DNA from: Rana temporaria | Lineage: Eukaryota > Chordata > Amphibia > Anura > Ranidae | Reading direction: 5' to 3' | NCBI RefSeq assembly: GCF_905171775.1 | Contig: NC_053499.1 | Location: forward strand, 92,359,512 to 92,423,511 | Length of the DNA stretch: 64,000 bases | Part shown: positions 1 through 11,196 of the stretch, piece after piece | How positions within the stretch are numbered: the stretch's first letter is position 1 | Layout: each line of letters opens with the position of its first letter | Program-made: the position numbers and the translations under genes | The notes under the pieces: generated by a model | What the model saw: the letters and a program-made list of their open reading frames with translations, nothing else | The model's database searches: none | What the model was told of the DNA's origin: nothing

Positions 1-2345
1 TTGCATTTCTAATCGTTTGGGCATGGAGTATCTCAGAGGGAAATGCATGCACCTCCCCCATTGCATCTTTTATTGTTGGTAGGAAAGAAAGGCTTTGGTT
101 TTAAAACTTGCTTTTGCTTGAATAGGGGAGGGGGCGACGCCCTGAGGGAAGAGAATTCTGATGTTCTAAGAACGCATACAAGCAACATTGTGTTGCATTG
201 TGTTACTGTGTGTGCGGTGACTAATTCACAGTATATGAATTTTGAGAAAAGAGTGTTGTTGTTTATAATAGTGTGCTATGTTGTGTTTCATATAACTAAC
301 ATTTTTTTGTGCTGTTTAAGTTGGCCAAAGGGTCTGAGTTGAAGTAGCTTTAAGTGTGTAAAGATTGCTCTTAAAATGTTTTTAAGTGTTCATTCTTGAT
401 GTTCAATGTTTCCCAGTTCTCGTGGGGAAAGGTTTTGGCTAGTAGGGAGGAAATGCTGGTTTTGGCGGGAACAACTGCATTGCATATGTTAATGGCGCCA
501 TTTTGTGGTGGCCTGGCATTCGTCTGCCATTTTTGCCATTTTGCGGTGGTCCAGATTTCATCCACCATTTTGTGGTGGCCTGGCTTTTGTCGGCCATTTT
601 GAGACACAGCATGTCTTTGAAGTTGGTGGAAGGAGTTTGGGGTTTTCTGAAAGGTGAGCAATAAGATTTGTGCTCGGAAGGACAATGGAAACAGTTTGGT
701 GTTTGAAAGAGTGTTTTAAAATTTTAATTTCAGTTGTTTTTGTGAAGTTTTATGCTGTAAATACAGTTTTGGGTAGAGAGTAGTATGTGAGAGCAAACAG
801 AGGGGGCATCACCAGTATTGTTCTAACATCTAGATGCAGAGAGAAGCCACATTGTTTGGAGGGGCAAGTCTTCTGTCACTGTGTAGTTTAGTCTGGCAAC
901 GCAGTGTATGGGATACATACACTGTGAGGGGTAGAGGACTAATTTGGGGGTTGATCTGTGGTTGTTGTGGTTGTTGACGAATCATTTGGCATAGTTACTC
1001 TAGTTCTGTGCCAGGAGTGTTGGGACAACAAGCCATAGAGATGATGCCTCAGTTAGGGTTTTCTAGTTGAGGGACTGGACCAGATAGTGGTTGTAGTCCG
1101 TCAATCCACCGTAGAAGAAGGCACCGGACGGTGATCCCCTAAATGGGTGCAACGGTTTCTCTCGGACGCGAGAGGTAAGACGATAAGTCGATTTGAATCG
1201 CGTGGGAAGGAAGGCTTCCCACAGTCAGGTGGTTACACGGTGCACAAAGCCTAGTTTTGGGGAAAAAGGCCTTTAGACCCCTTTAAAAGATTGCCAAGGA
1301 TACTATTTGGGTATCCCTCTGGAGTGGATGTGGTTTCGCTGCGGTTTCAGAAATCTGTAATGATGCGTGTGGATGGAGGTGTGGTACACGCTTTGGTGAC
1401 TCTCAGAGGAGAGCGTTGTATAGCTGGTCTATGCAAGGCTCTCACGCTATTCTCATATTTTCCCCATTGTATTTTCTTCTATTGCTGAAAGAGTGCAGGC
1501 AGAATTCCGGCTGGTTTTTGTTTTTTGTTTTTTTTCATGTTTGTTTTGGAAACTATGAACATTTGTATCGGAATGTTTGTATGTAACGTGAATATGTTCG
1601 AACTTACCGCGGCGATCCTCCGACGCATCGTGGCTGTTGTTTTTTTTGTAGGAACCGTAAAAGTAAGGGTTACAGAGAGTTTTGTTTGAATCGGTTTTGA
1701 AAGAATGTCATTAAAAATTTACAGGGATGTCATTTTTGTTTGCCATTCTCTGCAGGATAATTATGAGGGATGGAGTAATGATTTCTGCTTATAAGTATTT
1801 TTCAGGTCCAAGAAGTCTCTGGAAGTGTTTGTACATAGAGAGCAGGTGTATGTAGACAGCTGTACACATGGATAAATACGAGTCTAAGGAGGTGAAAGTA
1901 TCATAGGCTATTTCATTGTTTCTTTTTCTTTTTTTTTCCTGCACCATGCATTTATTCCTCCAGTCTGTAATGAGGAAGAAAATGGGGGGATAAATAAATG
2001 TAAAAGTGACAGTTTTTCGAACTAATAACACTAATCTTTCTAATTCTAATCAAGTTTGTGCCAAGACTGTCTTTCTTAGATAGAATTTGAATCGGCAAGC
2101 AGCAGTCTGGTGAAGTAGGTTCCCATCTTAGATGAAGAACCTCTCAATAGCTCCAGGTGACTGGGTCGTTTGTAAAGAAGCTTGATGGATGAGACCACAC
2201 CAGCCACTGCAAGAAACGGCTCAACTACATCAAAGAAATTAGTAGTATCTTCGTTTATTTTGTATTTGTTTGTTTAGTAAATTTTAGCAGAGGTAACGAT
2301 GAAATACATCCCAAGTTATTATTTAAAGTGTATTCTATGACTAAT
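1..2345. other. Non-coding flank of unresolved origin
   Basis: No reading frame here shows a recognisable protein domain; the longest are about 100 codons and look random. The stretch is rich in T and G, with runs of T, and includes a short direct-repeat block at 498-603. A good 5' splice-site-like string (AGAGGTAAGA) lies near 1170, which would suit the leader of a retrovirus-like element, and a possible LTR lies at 10285-11196 beyond the LINE. I could not find a matching 5' LTR or primer-binding site, so the link is inference only. Confidence 0.4.
498..603 (+). repeat. Short tandem repeat, about 29-bp unit
   Basis: CCATTTTG starts at 498, 536, 565 and 594, followed in the first three copies by a (T/C)GGTGG block. 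Spacing is 38, 29 and 29 bp. The last copy is partial. Confidence 0.7.
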
Positions 2346-2361
2346 TAAGAAAGTGAACGAG
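2346..2361. repeat. Left target-site duplication of the LINE
   Basis: TAAGAAAGTGAACGAG (16 bp) occurs here and identically at 9388-9403. The pair brackets the LINE exactly and marks where first-strand priming took place. Confidence 0.95.
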
Positions 2362-3562
2362 GGGGCGTGTCCGAACGGGAAACAGAGAGGACGTGTGGAA
2401 GCTGAGCTCCGTCTTGGGTAGAGCGAATCCACAGCCATCCTCGCCTAACATCGCGCTAAATTTCAACCTCTAAGCTGCACATACCTTGGGAGACTTCCTG
2501 CGCTGAGCCCGGTGTGTTCTCGAGGCACGATTGCCAAGGATTCCGAGTCGGGGCCAGAGCCTCCGCTCCACGCAGCCGCCATCTTGAGGCCTTCGCCACC
2601 TTCGGAGCCTGCGGTGCCTGCGGTCTGTCCATCGGAGGGGAGCGCGGCTTACACCATCAGCTGAGACACCCATAGAGATCACAGCCAGCCCGCTCTACTG
2701 GGATTCTCCCCTGGGGTCCCGGCCGTGGAGCGTGGCGTTAAGCGGCGGCATCTTGCGGCCTACACCGCCGCCGGAGCACGCGGAGCCTGCATTCTGCCCA
2801 TCGGGGAAAGAGCTACCTCCACCATCAAACGAGGCACCCCCGGTGACTATAACCTGCCCGCTCTGCTGGAGAAAGACCCCGAGGTTTCAGCCGTGGATTG
2901 CGGACCTGGCGGCGCCATCTTGCGGCCTACTACCCGGACTCTCCTCCCAACGGGTCGCAGTGAGTAACTAGGCTCTGGCCTACCCTTGAATTAGTGACTT
3001 TCCGGGCTGTCTCTAAGCTTTACAACAGGTGTGGGGATACAACTGCGTCCTGGGGGGTGACACCAGGCACTCACGGACCCTAAGCTCATTCAGCCGGCCT
3101 CCACCTCTCAGGAGAGTCTGAGGCTTCGGCCTCCTCCTGAAGGACGGCTACCATTTTGCAACCCTGAGCTTTCTCAGCATTCTTAGACAACTGCTTTACT
3201 CTTAGTCCCTGAATAGTACCCTATCGGAACTGTCCTTGACTGCTGGGCTCAGCTCCTGAACTATTTGCATCCAGACAAGTATTAATGTAGTCCACCAGTC
3301 TAAAGAGCGCAGGGGGAGCGCTATTACTATGCAACCACTAGCTCTGTGACACCGCTGACCCACTCCAGATGTAAAACCCGCTGACAATTATAGCACTACT
3401 GCTTCAGGGATGACCCTATCGAAGCGTGACTGACCGCAGACTGGGATGGATGCTTGATGAAGAAGCTCCACACCGGCGGGATAATTAGCAACACAAAGCA
3501 ACAGACCAGGTGAAGCGCACGATCAGTGACCAGTTCCCATACCCTTAGGTGACACCCAGACC
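2362..3562 (+). promoter_or_regulatory. LINE 5' untranslated region / likely internal promoter
   Basis: This 1.2-kb GC-rich leader precedes ORF1. It contains repeated GGCGGC/GCGCCATCTTG-type blocks (for example near 2575 and 2745). LINEs of this class carry an internal promoter in this position. I see no TATA box, so promoter activity is inferred from position. Confidence 0.5.
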
Positions 3563-4717
3563 ATGACAAGGAAGAGGAAGGAAGACAGAAAGCCACACAA
3601 ACTGACGGAATTCTTCCCGCTCAGTCAGCATGGAGATAGGCGGAATGGTGCCGGTGTGTCCTCTACACCGGCACGCCCGGTTCGCTCTCCTCCCCTCTCC
3701 TCTGCCTCACACAGCAGGTACAGTGGATCCCAGGATAGCCCGCAATCATGCCCGGACACACCACAAACGGCCAGTCCAGCGAAGTCTAGGTTCAGAATGG
3801 AGGAGCCGCAGTATAGTCCAGTGCCAGGACCTGAAGTTGATTCGGGGGATGACACGAGAGAATTACCTGCCCAGATCGAAAAATTCCCCACCACAAACCA
3901 GCCTGTCATGGATACCATGCTGAAGGACATGCTGCTCTCCCTAAGAAGCACCATCCAGGCAGACATGATGTCCTGCATGAATAAGTTTCACAAAAACATA
4001 CAAGCAGTGGAATCAAGGGTGGAACATGTTGAAACCAAGATGGGCGAATACGCCACTACAATCAACGATCTAGTAGACGCCCAAGAACAGGGAAAAGATG
4101 AATTGGAAGGTGTCAAAGCTAAGTTAGCTGATTTGGAGGACAGGAGTAGGAGAAACAACTTAAAAATAAGGGGAGTCCCTGAATCAGTGCAGCAAAGCGA
4201 GCTCAAAGCTTACGCCACCACTATGTTCTCAGAGCTCCTTCCAGATCTCACAGCGATCGACATTACGATCGACAGGATCCATCGTCTCCCGAAACCATCT
4301 TATCTTCCTGAAAATATACCCAGAGATGTCATTCTGAGAATGCACTTCTTTCACGTTAAGGAGCAATTAATGACAGTCATGCGGTCCAAAGAGCACATTC
4401 CGCCCGAATATCAACAACTGCAATTATACGCCGATCTTTCTCAATACACCCTGAAAAAGCGGAGGAATTTAGCTACCATAACCAAAGCTCTAAGAAATCA
4501 TCAGATAACCTACAGATGGGGCTTCCCCACCAGCATCACCATCACTAAAGAAGGCAGAAACCATGTGGTGAACTCGCTGGATGGTGGCCTGGCCTTACTC
4601 AGAGCATGGAATATCCTCCCTGAAGTAGCAAATGACGCTGACACTGTGAAAAAACCGAAACCTGTAACCCAGGAGTGGACAAAGGTCACAGCCAAAAACT
4701 CTACAAAACACGCCTAA
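3563..4717 (+). CDS. LINE ORF1 protein (L1-type RNA-binding protein)
   Basis: An intact 384-residue ORF1p. Its role in L1-type elements is to bind the element RNA as a trimer and act as a nucleic-acid chaperone in the retrotransposition particle. The N-terminus (1-100) is low-complexity, rich in Pro, Ser and Arg. Residues about 115-190 are heptad-rich and fit a coiled coil. The hallmark LEDRSRRNNLKIRGVPES begins near residue 190 and opens the RRM-like domain of the Transposase_22 family, followed by the C-terminal domain to about 350. The start at 3563 is the first ATG after the leader and sits in a good context (ACCATGA). No stops or frameshifts are seen, in contrast to ORF2. Confidence 0.9.
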   Translation: MTRKRKEDRKPHKLTEFFPLSQHGDRRNGAGVSSTPARPVRSPPLSSASHSRYSGSQDSPQSCPDTPQTASPAKSRFRMEEPQYSPVPGPEVDSGDDTRELPAQIEKFPTTNQPVMDTMLKDMLLSLRSTIQADMMSCMNKFHKNIQAVESRVEHVETKMGEYATTINDLVDAQEQGKDELEGVKAKLADLEDRSRRNNLKIRGVPESVQQSELKAYATTMFSELLPDLTAIDITIDRIHRLPKPSYLPENIPRDVILRMHFFHVKEQLMTVMRSKEHIPPEYQQLQLYADLSQYTLKKRRNLATITKALRNHQITYRWGFPTSITITKEGRNHVVNSLDGGLALLRAWNILPEVANDADTVKKPKPVTQEWTKVTAKNSTKHA

Positions 4718-5280
4718 AGCCTGGCTCAAATGACTGCAATACTGAGTCCCGTAGCGGAGGAGCTTGGTTTTCACTGACACAAACGTTTCCCCCCCCCAAT
4801 TATGCCTGAGCAGCTTCCTGCTGCACTTTGAGATACTGTAGTTCTCGATTGACCAATTGGTCAGTTCTTCAGTTCAATGTTGGCTGCGGCTCTGATGCCG
4901 AAACTTCAGCCTTGTTTTTCTATTTTCTTTTTCAACTCATTTTATTTTGTTCTCATGTCTTGTTTTTTTCCGTCCGCCGGAGCGCACCCGGAGGGCCGGC
5001 TGGCCATTCATTCAGATTCGTCTGGGGTCTCAACTATTGAACACTTACCGCGCTACCTACCACCTGAATTCTTCTGGGAATCTCCACAGAGTGCCACCAG
5101 CACCGACGAAACCCAAAGCCGTAAGATCCTCTCCACAACCGTGAGTAATATGATTACCTTCACTATATGCTTATGCAAACACTGGGACTGTTCTATTCAC
5201 ACATTCAGAGATTTTGCTCAACTTACATCCCTTCTCTCCCCAATGTGGAGTTTACATATCAATGATAATACCCAGATGTT

Positions 5281-7701
5281 ATGGGAGTGACGTTTCTCTC
5301 CATTAATACTAAGGGACTGAACCACCCAGTAAAGCGTAAGGAAATGTGGGCCGAAGCCCTGCAACATGGAGGAGACATCCTGTGCGCCCAAGAAACGCAT
5401 TTCTGCATCTCAGCACAACCCCTTTGCTCCCACAAAAATGTTCCACATGTTTTCACGGCAAACGCCGACGTAAAGAAGCGGGGAGTCCTCACGGCAATAC
5501 GTGATTCAGTATCCTTTCAACTACATGAGAAAATCAGTGATAGCAATGGACGGTTCCTGATCATAGTTTGTGACATTAACTCAGTTACATATACGTTGGT
5601 CAACGTATACTCCCCTAACCGTCACCAACTACGCTTCTTTAACAGGCTTATGAAGAAAGTTGAGCGCATCAGGAAAGGCGCCTTGCTCATCTGTGGGGAC
5701 TTTAACCTGGTCCCTGACCGATCTATGGACTCTACTTACACTCCCTCCAGGTTGGGCCCCTCGCTTCAGCAAACAATAAGACAACACAGTCTATTTGATG
5801 CTTGGAGGTGCCACCATGCTGATGAAAAGGACTTCACCTTTTTTTCGTCCCCGCATAGATCTTATTCGAGGATCGACTTATTTCTAGTTGACTTTGGCCT
5901 GTTAAATAGAACTACCAAAACGGCCATCAATGCTATCACATGGTCAGACCACGCGTCCATTTCTCTTTCAATATCTGACGCTTTCTCAGTGGGTGCATGT
6001 CCAGTATGGAGGGCTAATCCCTCACTCCTACAATTACCTGACTCGAAAGCCTCCTTGGAGGACCATCTGAAGGAATTCTTTGAGGTTAATGTGAACTCTG
6101 TTAGTGACTGTTCGGTTTTGTGGAATGCTCATAAAGCCTTCATGAGGGGAATATTTATTAAGATAGGAGCAGGGGTAAAGAGACGGAGGCAAAAACGCAT
6201 CAAAGATTTGACCAGTGAAATTAAAGTTTTGGAGGACCAGAACAAAAAGGCCCCATCCCCTTTGGTCTCTAACAAACTTACGAAATTGCAATGTGACCTT
6301 AGACTGTGCCTTCTGGATGACTTTGAAAAGTCATCTAGACGACTTAAAGCCCAATTTTACGCTAATAGTAACAAGGCAGGCAAAATCTTAGCTCGTCGAC
6401 TCCGCGGCTATAGATACAAATCTAAGATACCCTATATCATCCACCCCACATCTAAAATTAAACATTACCATCCTAGGGACATAGCGGATGCTTTTAGCAG
6501 CTACTATGCCTCCCTCTACAATCTCGACCGGGACCCCCACACCTATCAACCTAAACCAGCCCTGATAGATGATTTTCTGTCTAAACTGTCACTCCCCCGT
6601 CTAACATTTGACCAACTCCAGATGCTGAATTCCCCATTTACCACACAAGAAGTCTATAGAGCCATAGATTCTCTACCATCTAACAAATCCCCAGGTCCAG
6701 ATGGGTTCGTAGGGGAATATTACAAAACATTTAAAATGATATTGTCTCCCTACCTGGTTGAAGTGTTCAATGGTGTGGTTGCCTCAGCCTCTTTCCCCTC
6801 AGAAATGTTAAAAGCATTGATTATCACTTTACCCAAGCCAGGGAAGGAACCAACGGAACCACAAAATTTTCGGCCCATTTCGCTTCTCAATATAGACCTA
6901 AAATTGTATGCTAAACTCATTGCACTGCGTTTGAATACAGTTCACCCGGACCTCGTGCATCCTGACCAGTCTGGCTTCACGTTGGGACGCCAGACTTCAG
7001 ACGCCACTAGGCGCTTAATCAATATAATCCACTGCTTAAATAAAACGAGAACGCCTTCTCTGCTCCTCGCTTTGGATGCAGAGAAGGCGTTCGATAGGGT
7101 TCACGGGGGCTACTTGGCTAAGGTGCTGGGTGTTTTTGGCTTTACAGGATCAATTTTATCGGCCATTATGGCGTTGTATACCTGTCCGACGGCACAGGTG
7201 TTCACGTCTGGAGTTTTATCTTCACCATTCCAAATCACAAATGGCACACGCCAGGGCTGTCCGCTTTCACCACTGATCTTCAATTTAGTGATGGAACCCC
7301 TGGCGTGTTACATTCGCGAACACCCACAGATCTCTGGTTTTAAAACCCCCAGAGCCGCACATAAGATCAGCCTCTTTGCGGACGATGTAATATTGATATT
7401 GTCGGATGTGGAGAGATCCCTGGCTTCGGTACATCAAGTATTGCAAATGTTCGGTCAAATGTCTTACTACAAGGTCAATGAACACAAATCCTACATTTTG
7501 GGCTTAAACATAAGCGATGGCTTACAGGAAAAGCTAGCCAACTCCTTTCCATATGCTTGGGACAGAGTGGGGATAAAATATTTAGGCATCACCCTTACCC
7601 CAACAACTGCCACCTTGGTCAGAGCTAACTACACGCCCTTCTGGACAGGCTTAGGGGTAAATTACAGAGCTGGCAAAAACGGAACTGTCCTGGTCGGGTA
7701 G
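5281..7701 (+). CDS. LINE ORF2, endonuclease and reverse transcriptase part (806 codons)
   Basis: This is the open N-terminal two-thirds of ORF2. Residues 1-230 are an AP-type endonuclease: NTKGLNHPVKR near 10, the acidic QETHF near 38, GDFNLVPD near 140 and the terminal SDHA near 221. The reverse transcriptase follows: SPGPDGF near 470, NFRPISLLNID near 530, ALDAEKAFDRV near 597, GTRQGCPLSP near 655 and FADDVILIL near 698. The start ATG directly begins the endonuclease fold, as in Tx1-type elements. A 563-bp spacer separates it from ORF1. The frame ends prematurely at 7701 because of frameshifts at about 7655-7690; homology continues to 9011 in other frames. Confidence 0.92.
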   Translation: MGVTFLSINTKGLNHPVKRKEMWAEALQHGGDILCAQETHFCISAQPLCSHKNVPHVFTANADVKKRGVLTAIRDSVSFQLHEKISDSNGRFLIIVCDINSVTYTLVNVYSPNRHQLRFFNRLMKKVERIRKGALLICGDFNLVPDRSMDSTYTPSRLGPSLQQTIRQHSLFDAWRCHHADEKDFTFFSSPHRSYSRIDLFLVDFGLLNRTTKTAINAITWSDHASISLSISDAFSVGACPVWRANPSLLQLPDSKASLEDHLKEFFEVNVNSVSDCSVLWNAHKAFMRGIFIKIGAGVKRRRQKRIKDLTSEIKVLEDQNKKAPSPLVSNKLTKLQCDLRLCLLDDFEKSSRRLKAQFYANSNKAGKILARRLRGYRYKSKIPYIIHPTSKIKHYHPRDIADAFSSYYASLYNLDRDPHTYQPKPALIDDFLSKLSLPRLTFDQLQMLNSPFTTQEVYRAIDSLPSNKSPGPDGFVGEYYKTFKMILSPYLVEVFNGVVASASFPSEMLKALIITLPKPGKEPTEPQNFRPISLLNIDLKLYAKLIALRLNTVHPDLVHPDQSGFTLGRQTSDATRRLINIIHCLNKTRTPSLLLALDAEKAFDRVHGGYLAKVLGVFGFTGSILSAIMALYTCPTAQVFTSGVLSSPFQITNGTRQGCPLSPLIFNLVMEPLACYIREHPQISGFKTPRAAHKISLFADDVILILSDVERSLASVHQVLQMFGQMSYYKVNEHKSYILGLNISDGLQEKLANSFPYAWDRVGIKYLGITLTPTTATLVRANYTPFWTGLGVNYRAGKNGTVLVG

Positions 7702-9011
7702 ATTAGCGGCCTTTAAGATGGTAGTACTGCCGCAAATGATATATATGTTTAGAACGCTCCCTATCCCGGTGCCGAAATCTTTTTTAATGCCGCACAGTCA
7801 CTTCTCAGCAAATATTTATGGCAAGGTCGGAAGGCCCGTTGTGCATTTCCAAGCTAGTCAAGTCTAGACGAGCGGGTGGAGTGGGTATGGTGGTGCTAAG
7901 GGACTACTACATAGCAACCCTTCTGGCCCAAATTAAAGCATGGTTCCAAATTCAGGGCACAGGAGATGGTCGGAGTTGGAGAGTTATCAGATACCAGGTC
8001 ATGATCTATACACCTTCCTCTTAATGTCTCGTAGCGTCAACTTGCAACGGGATGAGTTTCCCCGACGATTTGGCGTCGCTTCAGGGGTGGGAGGTATTTA
8101 CCTCTCTGAGTTTTCACCAACAAGTGTGTTCGAAGGTACCTATCCCGATCCAATGTCTGACCAGCGCAATTCCTAATGTGAATTTGGACGAATGGGTGGC
8201 CAAAGAGATAAGAGACGTAACGGACATAATGGTAGGCCCGGCATTGAAATCATTCCGTGCTCTTCAATTAGAATTTGGCCTATCGGCTAAAGATGTCTAC
8301 TATTATTTGCAGTTTAGTCACCTTTTAAGAACTCATCCGATAAAGACCATCTCCTTGCCATGGCAGGTCACCTTGTTCTACACTAGCCCAACAGTCAAGA
8401 CTAGGGGTATTTCTATGTTCTACAAGTTACTCAATGATAAAGAAGTCTTTACCAAAACTTCAGCAGTACTTGAGTGGGAGAGAGTGGGGTACAGCATATT
8501 CTGTAGAACAGTGGCAAAAGGCTTTTAACATAACATATACAGCTACAAAATGCGTGAACCTGTGGGAACTAACCAGAAAATCTTACTAAAATGGTACCTA
8601 ACCCCCTCTAGAATAGCGAAGTTCGCCCCGCAGGCCCCAAACTGTTGTTGGAGGCTGTGTGGGAATTTAGGATCTCTGTTTCATATTCTCTGGGGTTGTC
8701 CATTGGTGGCAAAATATTGGAAGGATGTTTTTCAGGTTATACTCGATGTCCTGGGCCTGCCACTACCAATGGAGCCAGGTATGGCACTGCTTTCGTTGGG
8801 CATAGAAACTCTCCCCCCTGACAAAAGAATAATAGCTACCCACATCCTCCTCAGTGCGAGACTAGTACTCGCCCGCCACTGGAAACAAGCAAACCCCCCT
8901 CCCTTGCTGGAAGTGATCACAACCACACACACCATGCCACGTACGAACTACTATTCGCCTCCTCGCAAAATTCCCTACATAAAATACGCCCCTATGGCAA
9001 TTATGGTTTGA
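7655..9011 (+). pseudogene. LINE ORF2 C-terminal third, frameshifted
   Basis: After 7655 the ORF2 homology hops between frames. Frame 3 gives RGKLQSWQK, and frame 2 gives LSWSGRLAAFKMVVLPQ (7685-7735), the usual L1 thumb segment. Further pieces are at about 7818-7925 (RAGGVGMVVLRDYY), 8052-8528 and 8550-9011. The last piece carries WYLTPSRIAKFAPQ and a Cys/His cluster (CCWRLC, then HILWGC) typical of the L1 ORF2 C-terminus. At least four indels are needed, so this copy cannot make a complete ORF2 protein. It can still serve as a template for other copies. Confidence 0.85.
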
Positions 9012-9387
9012 TTGGTATGAGCGGTTCAAATTTCCCTAAACTTCCCTGAACTTACATTTCGCACAAAATAGAATTTTGACTACTTAATCCTTCAATGAGT
9101 TGGCTACTGCCTCCATTGGTGTAGTGAAGGCTGGACGGAAGGTTGCGCCTGTTTGATTGTTTATTTTCCTTTTGTACTTTGGTACCTTATGTTTTCTTTT
9201 CTTTGTTATTTTATTTTCTATGATGTCTCGGCTCATTAGACCTTCTAAGAGTATCTGAACGCCTCATTTGAGATTACATTACTAAGTAATGAATGTATTT
9301 CTTGCTGTTGCATCAGCTATGGGCTTCGAGCCTTGTTATCTGTTACTTGAGAAAAAAAATTTTTTTTCAATAAAAACGTATTGAAAG
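9012..9387 (+). other. LINE 3' untranslated region
   Basis: A 376-bp T-rich tail after ORF2 that ends in CAATAAAAACGTATTGAAAG immediately before the right target duplication. The AATAAA serves as the likely poly(A) signal. Confidence 0.75.
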
Positions 9388-9403
9388 TAAGAAAGTGAAC
9401 GAG
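9388..9403. repeat. Right target-site duplication of the LINE
   Basis: Identical 16-bp copy of 2346-2361. Confidence 0.95.
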
Positions 9404-10284
9404 ACCGATTGCACAGTCTGTTCTGAGTCTCCACCGAGCTTTAGTGCCCAGCGATGACAGCGGTACATGCTATTTATGATGTTATGATTGGTATGAGGAT
9501 TGTTGACAAACTAGTGAAGACTCCGAGCAGACACTTGTCAATGAAATTTAATGAGATGTTTTTTTTTAGGGTAAAATTGGTTATCGTTTATATGGCATGG
9601 TTTCCTGCATGAACAAGGTGGGGGGTTTGAGCTTATGATACGATTGAACAATTCTAACCTATTGAGGATGGAATGTTTCATGTGACTGTTGAAGCTACAA
9701 GGAAGTTCTCACGGTCCAAGGGCGGTTTCTGGGAATTTACAAGTAAAGATTGATTGATACCTGGATCGGGGATACTGGGAATTGGAGTTCAGGCCCATAT
9801 GGATAAGGTTTGGGTCCCTGCAAGGCAGAGCCAGAGCTGTAGCTAAGTGAAGGTTGGGAATCCTTTGAAAGGTCTGGGAATCTTTGGGGATTTAATTTTT
9901 ATTTTACAGCGGATCGTGGTTGATGGAAATGGGAATATATATACTCATGTTGTTTTTATTTCTATTCTTTCTATGTCGTGATGAGGCGCTCCTCTTGCCT
10001 GATTTGACACGTGACCAGAGCCGGAGCAGATGACCACATCTTCCTTGATGAGACGCCCCGAAGCCGGACCCATTTACAAGACACAGAGGACCCCAGACCG
10101 ATCTGCGATTACTACAGCTCACCATGTCGTGTCCTCCTTATAAGTCATGCTCCTGAAGAACAGAATCTACATGTCAAGCCGTGTTTTTTCTTTTTATGGA
10201 CTGTAAAGACTGATTAGTTTCCAGGTGTAATAAAGAGATATAGTTTCGAGGGACAACTGGGAGCATATGACAAAAAGGAAGGAC
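9404..10284 (+). other. Possible retroviral internal remnant upstream of an LTR
   Basis: No conserved domain is visible. Three features suggest the 3' internal part of a retrovirus-like element: a 3' splice-site-like tract (TTTTTATTTTACAG, near 9896-9909); a 36-codon frame at 9923-10033 that opens with a strongly hydrophobic segment resembling a signal peptide and then stops; and a purine tract (ACAAAAAGGAAGGA, 10270-10283) next to the TG of the putative LTR. If this was an envelope gene it is reduced to a leader. The assignment is inference. Confidence 0.35.
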
Positions 10285-11196
10285 TGTTGTGGAAAATTTT
10301 ATATATGTGGACATTTTATTCTAGGATGTGTGATTTATAGATTGTCATCTGTCTCCCTGTGTCTGACGTTTAATCGAGGAGCGCTCTAGTAGAGCGCACT
10401 TGGGTTAAATCAAGACCAGCAGTAAAACGGTCAGTATGAAAACCTTCTTATGGGATTGATACGTGTTCTCTGTGTGTGTGTGGGCATTTATTGGTTTGTA
10501 GATATCAAGTGCAATGCGCTGGACTGCTTGCTTTCCAACGACTATACACATTAGAGAAGCAAAGTCTGCATAACGAGAGGAACCCATTATATCTCTCTTG
10601 CGGACTTCGTTATCCTTTATGGATACATATCTGTGTGAGAGGACATTAATATCTGCCTTGTTGGTGTACTTGTACCGTATATTGACAACAGCAGTAGCAG
10701 TGTCCCCGCAGATTGTCTCAAGCCTATATGAACAATTAGAATGATCTTTATTCAGATATTGTTTTACTTTGAACAGTGTCTGAATGGGCTCCATGCTGGC
10801 TAAGATGGGGTGTGTGCACTTCCTTTGCCCTGCCTTTCTTTGAGTGCCCTCCCCTTTGTCATTTCCTGCCATGTGATTTTGTATTAAGGGAAGTGATTCG
10901 CTGTTGGGGCCATCACTTCCTGCTTTGTTATTCTTTTGTTTGCAATGAATAAAGGATTTGGAGTTGCCTGTGCTCGAGGCAGAAACTTGAGATTCCAGCT
11001 AGAAGCAGCATTGTCTTTCTGACTCTTCCTGGTGCCATGAAGTGACTTCACATTCCTTGTACAAAGAGCTTGATACAAACGTGCTTTTAAGCACGAAGGA
11101 ATTGTTTGGTGCTTTATGCGCATTGAGACACTGGAAGTACACATTTTGGCGCGGTGTGGATTTGCGTACAAAGCCCGAGGGAATTCTTCCACGACA
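10285..11196 (+). mobile_element. Putative LTR, 912 bp
   Basis: It begins TGTTGTGGAA after a purine-rich tract and ends TTCCACGACA, an inverted repeat with one mismatch as in LTR termini. A poly(A) signal (GAATAAAGG) lies at about 10948, some 250 bp before the end, a normal U3-R-U5 layout. The start of this LTR resembles that at 18724 for about 25 bp only, so it is a different family. The matching 5' LTR is not in this window. The 3' boundary coincides with the first satellite unit. Confidence 0.55.
10405..10872 (-). CDS. Hypothetical 155-codon frame antisense to the LTR
   Basis: I do not recognise this protein. It is an uninterrupted frame on the strand opposite to the putative LTR, with four cysteines, many Lys/Arg, and a hydrophobic C-terminus (VFILTVLLLVLI) that could anchor in a membrane or be a GPI-type tail. 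There is no N-terminal signal peptide. Its length is somewhat more than expected by chance, but the microsatellite-derived segment (NAHTHTENT) and the position inside an LTR argue for a fortuitous frame. Confidence that it is a gene is low. Confidence 0.15.
   Translation of the reverse strand: MAGNDKGEGTQRKAGQRKCTHPILASMEPIQTLFKVKQYLNKDHSNCSYRLETICGDTATAVVNIRYKYTNKADINVLSHRYVSIKDNEVRKRDIMGSSRYADFASLMCIVVGKQAVQRIALDIYKPINAHTHTENTYQSHKKVFILTVLLLVLI

Larger units (their letters stand above)
2362..9387 (+). mobile_element. L1/Tx1-type LINE, about 7.0 kb, near full length
   Basis: The element starts with GGGGGCGTGTCC directly after a 16-bp target duplication. It has a 1.2-kb GC-rich 5' untranslated region, an intact ORF1 (3563-4717), a long ORF2 (5281-9011, broken in its last third), a 3' untranslated region, and a terminal CAATAAAAACG box near 9368 rather than a long poly(A). 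The order of ORF1 with coiled coil and RNA-binding domain, then ORF2 with AP-endonuclease and reverse transcriptase, is that of the L1 superfamily, and the endonuclease opening resembles the amphibian/fish Tx1 branch. The 16-bp identical duplications imply a fairly recent insertion. Confidence 0.93.
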
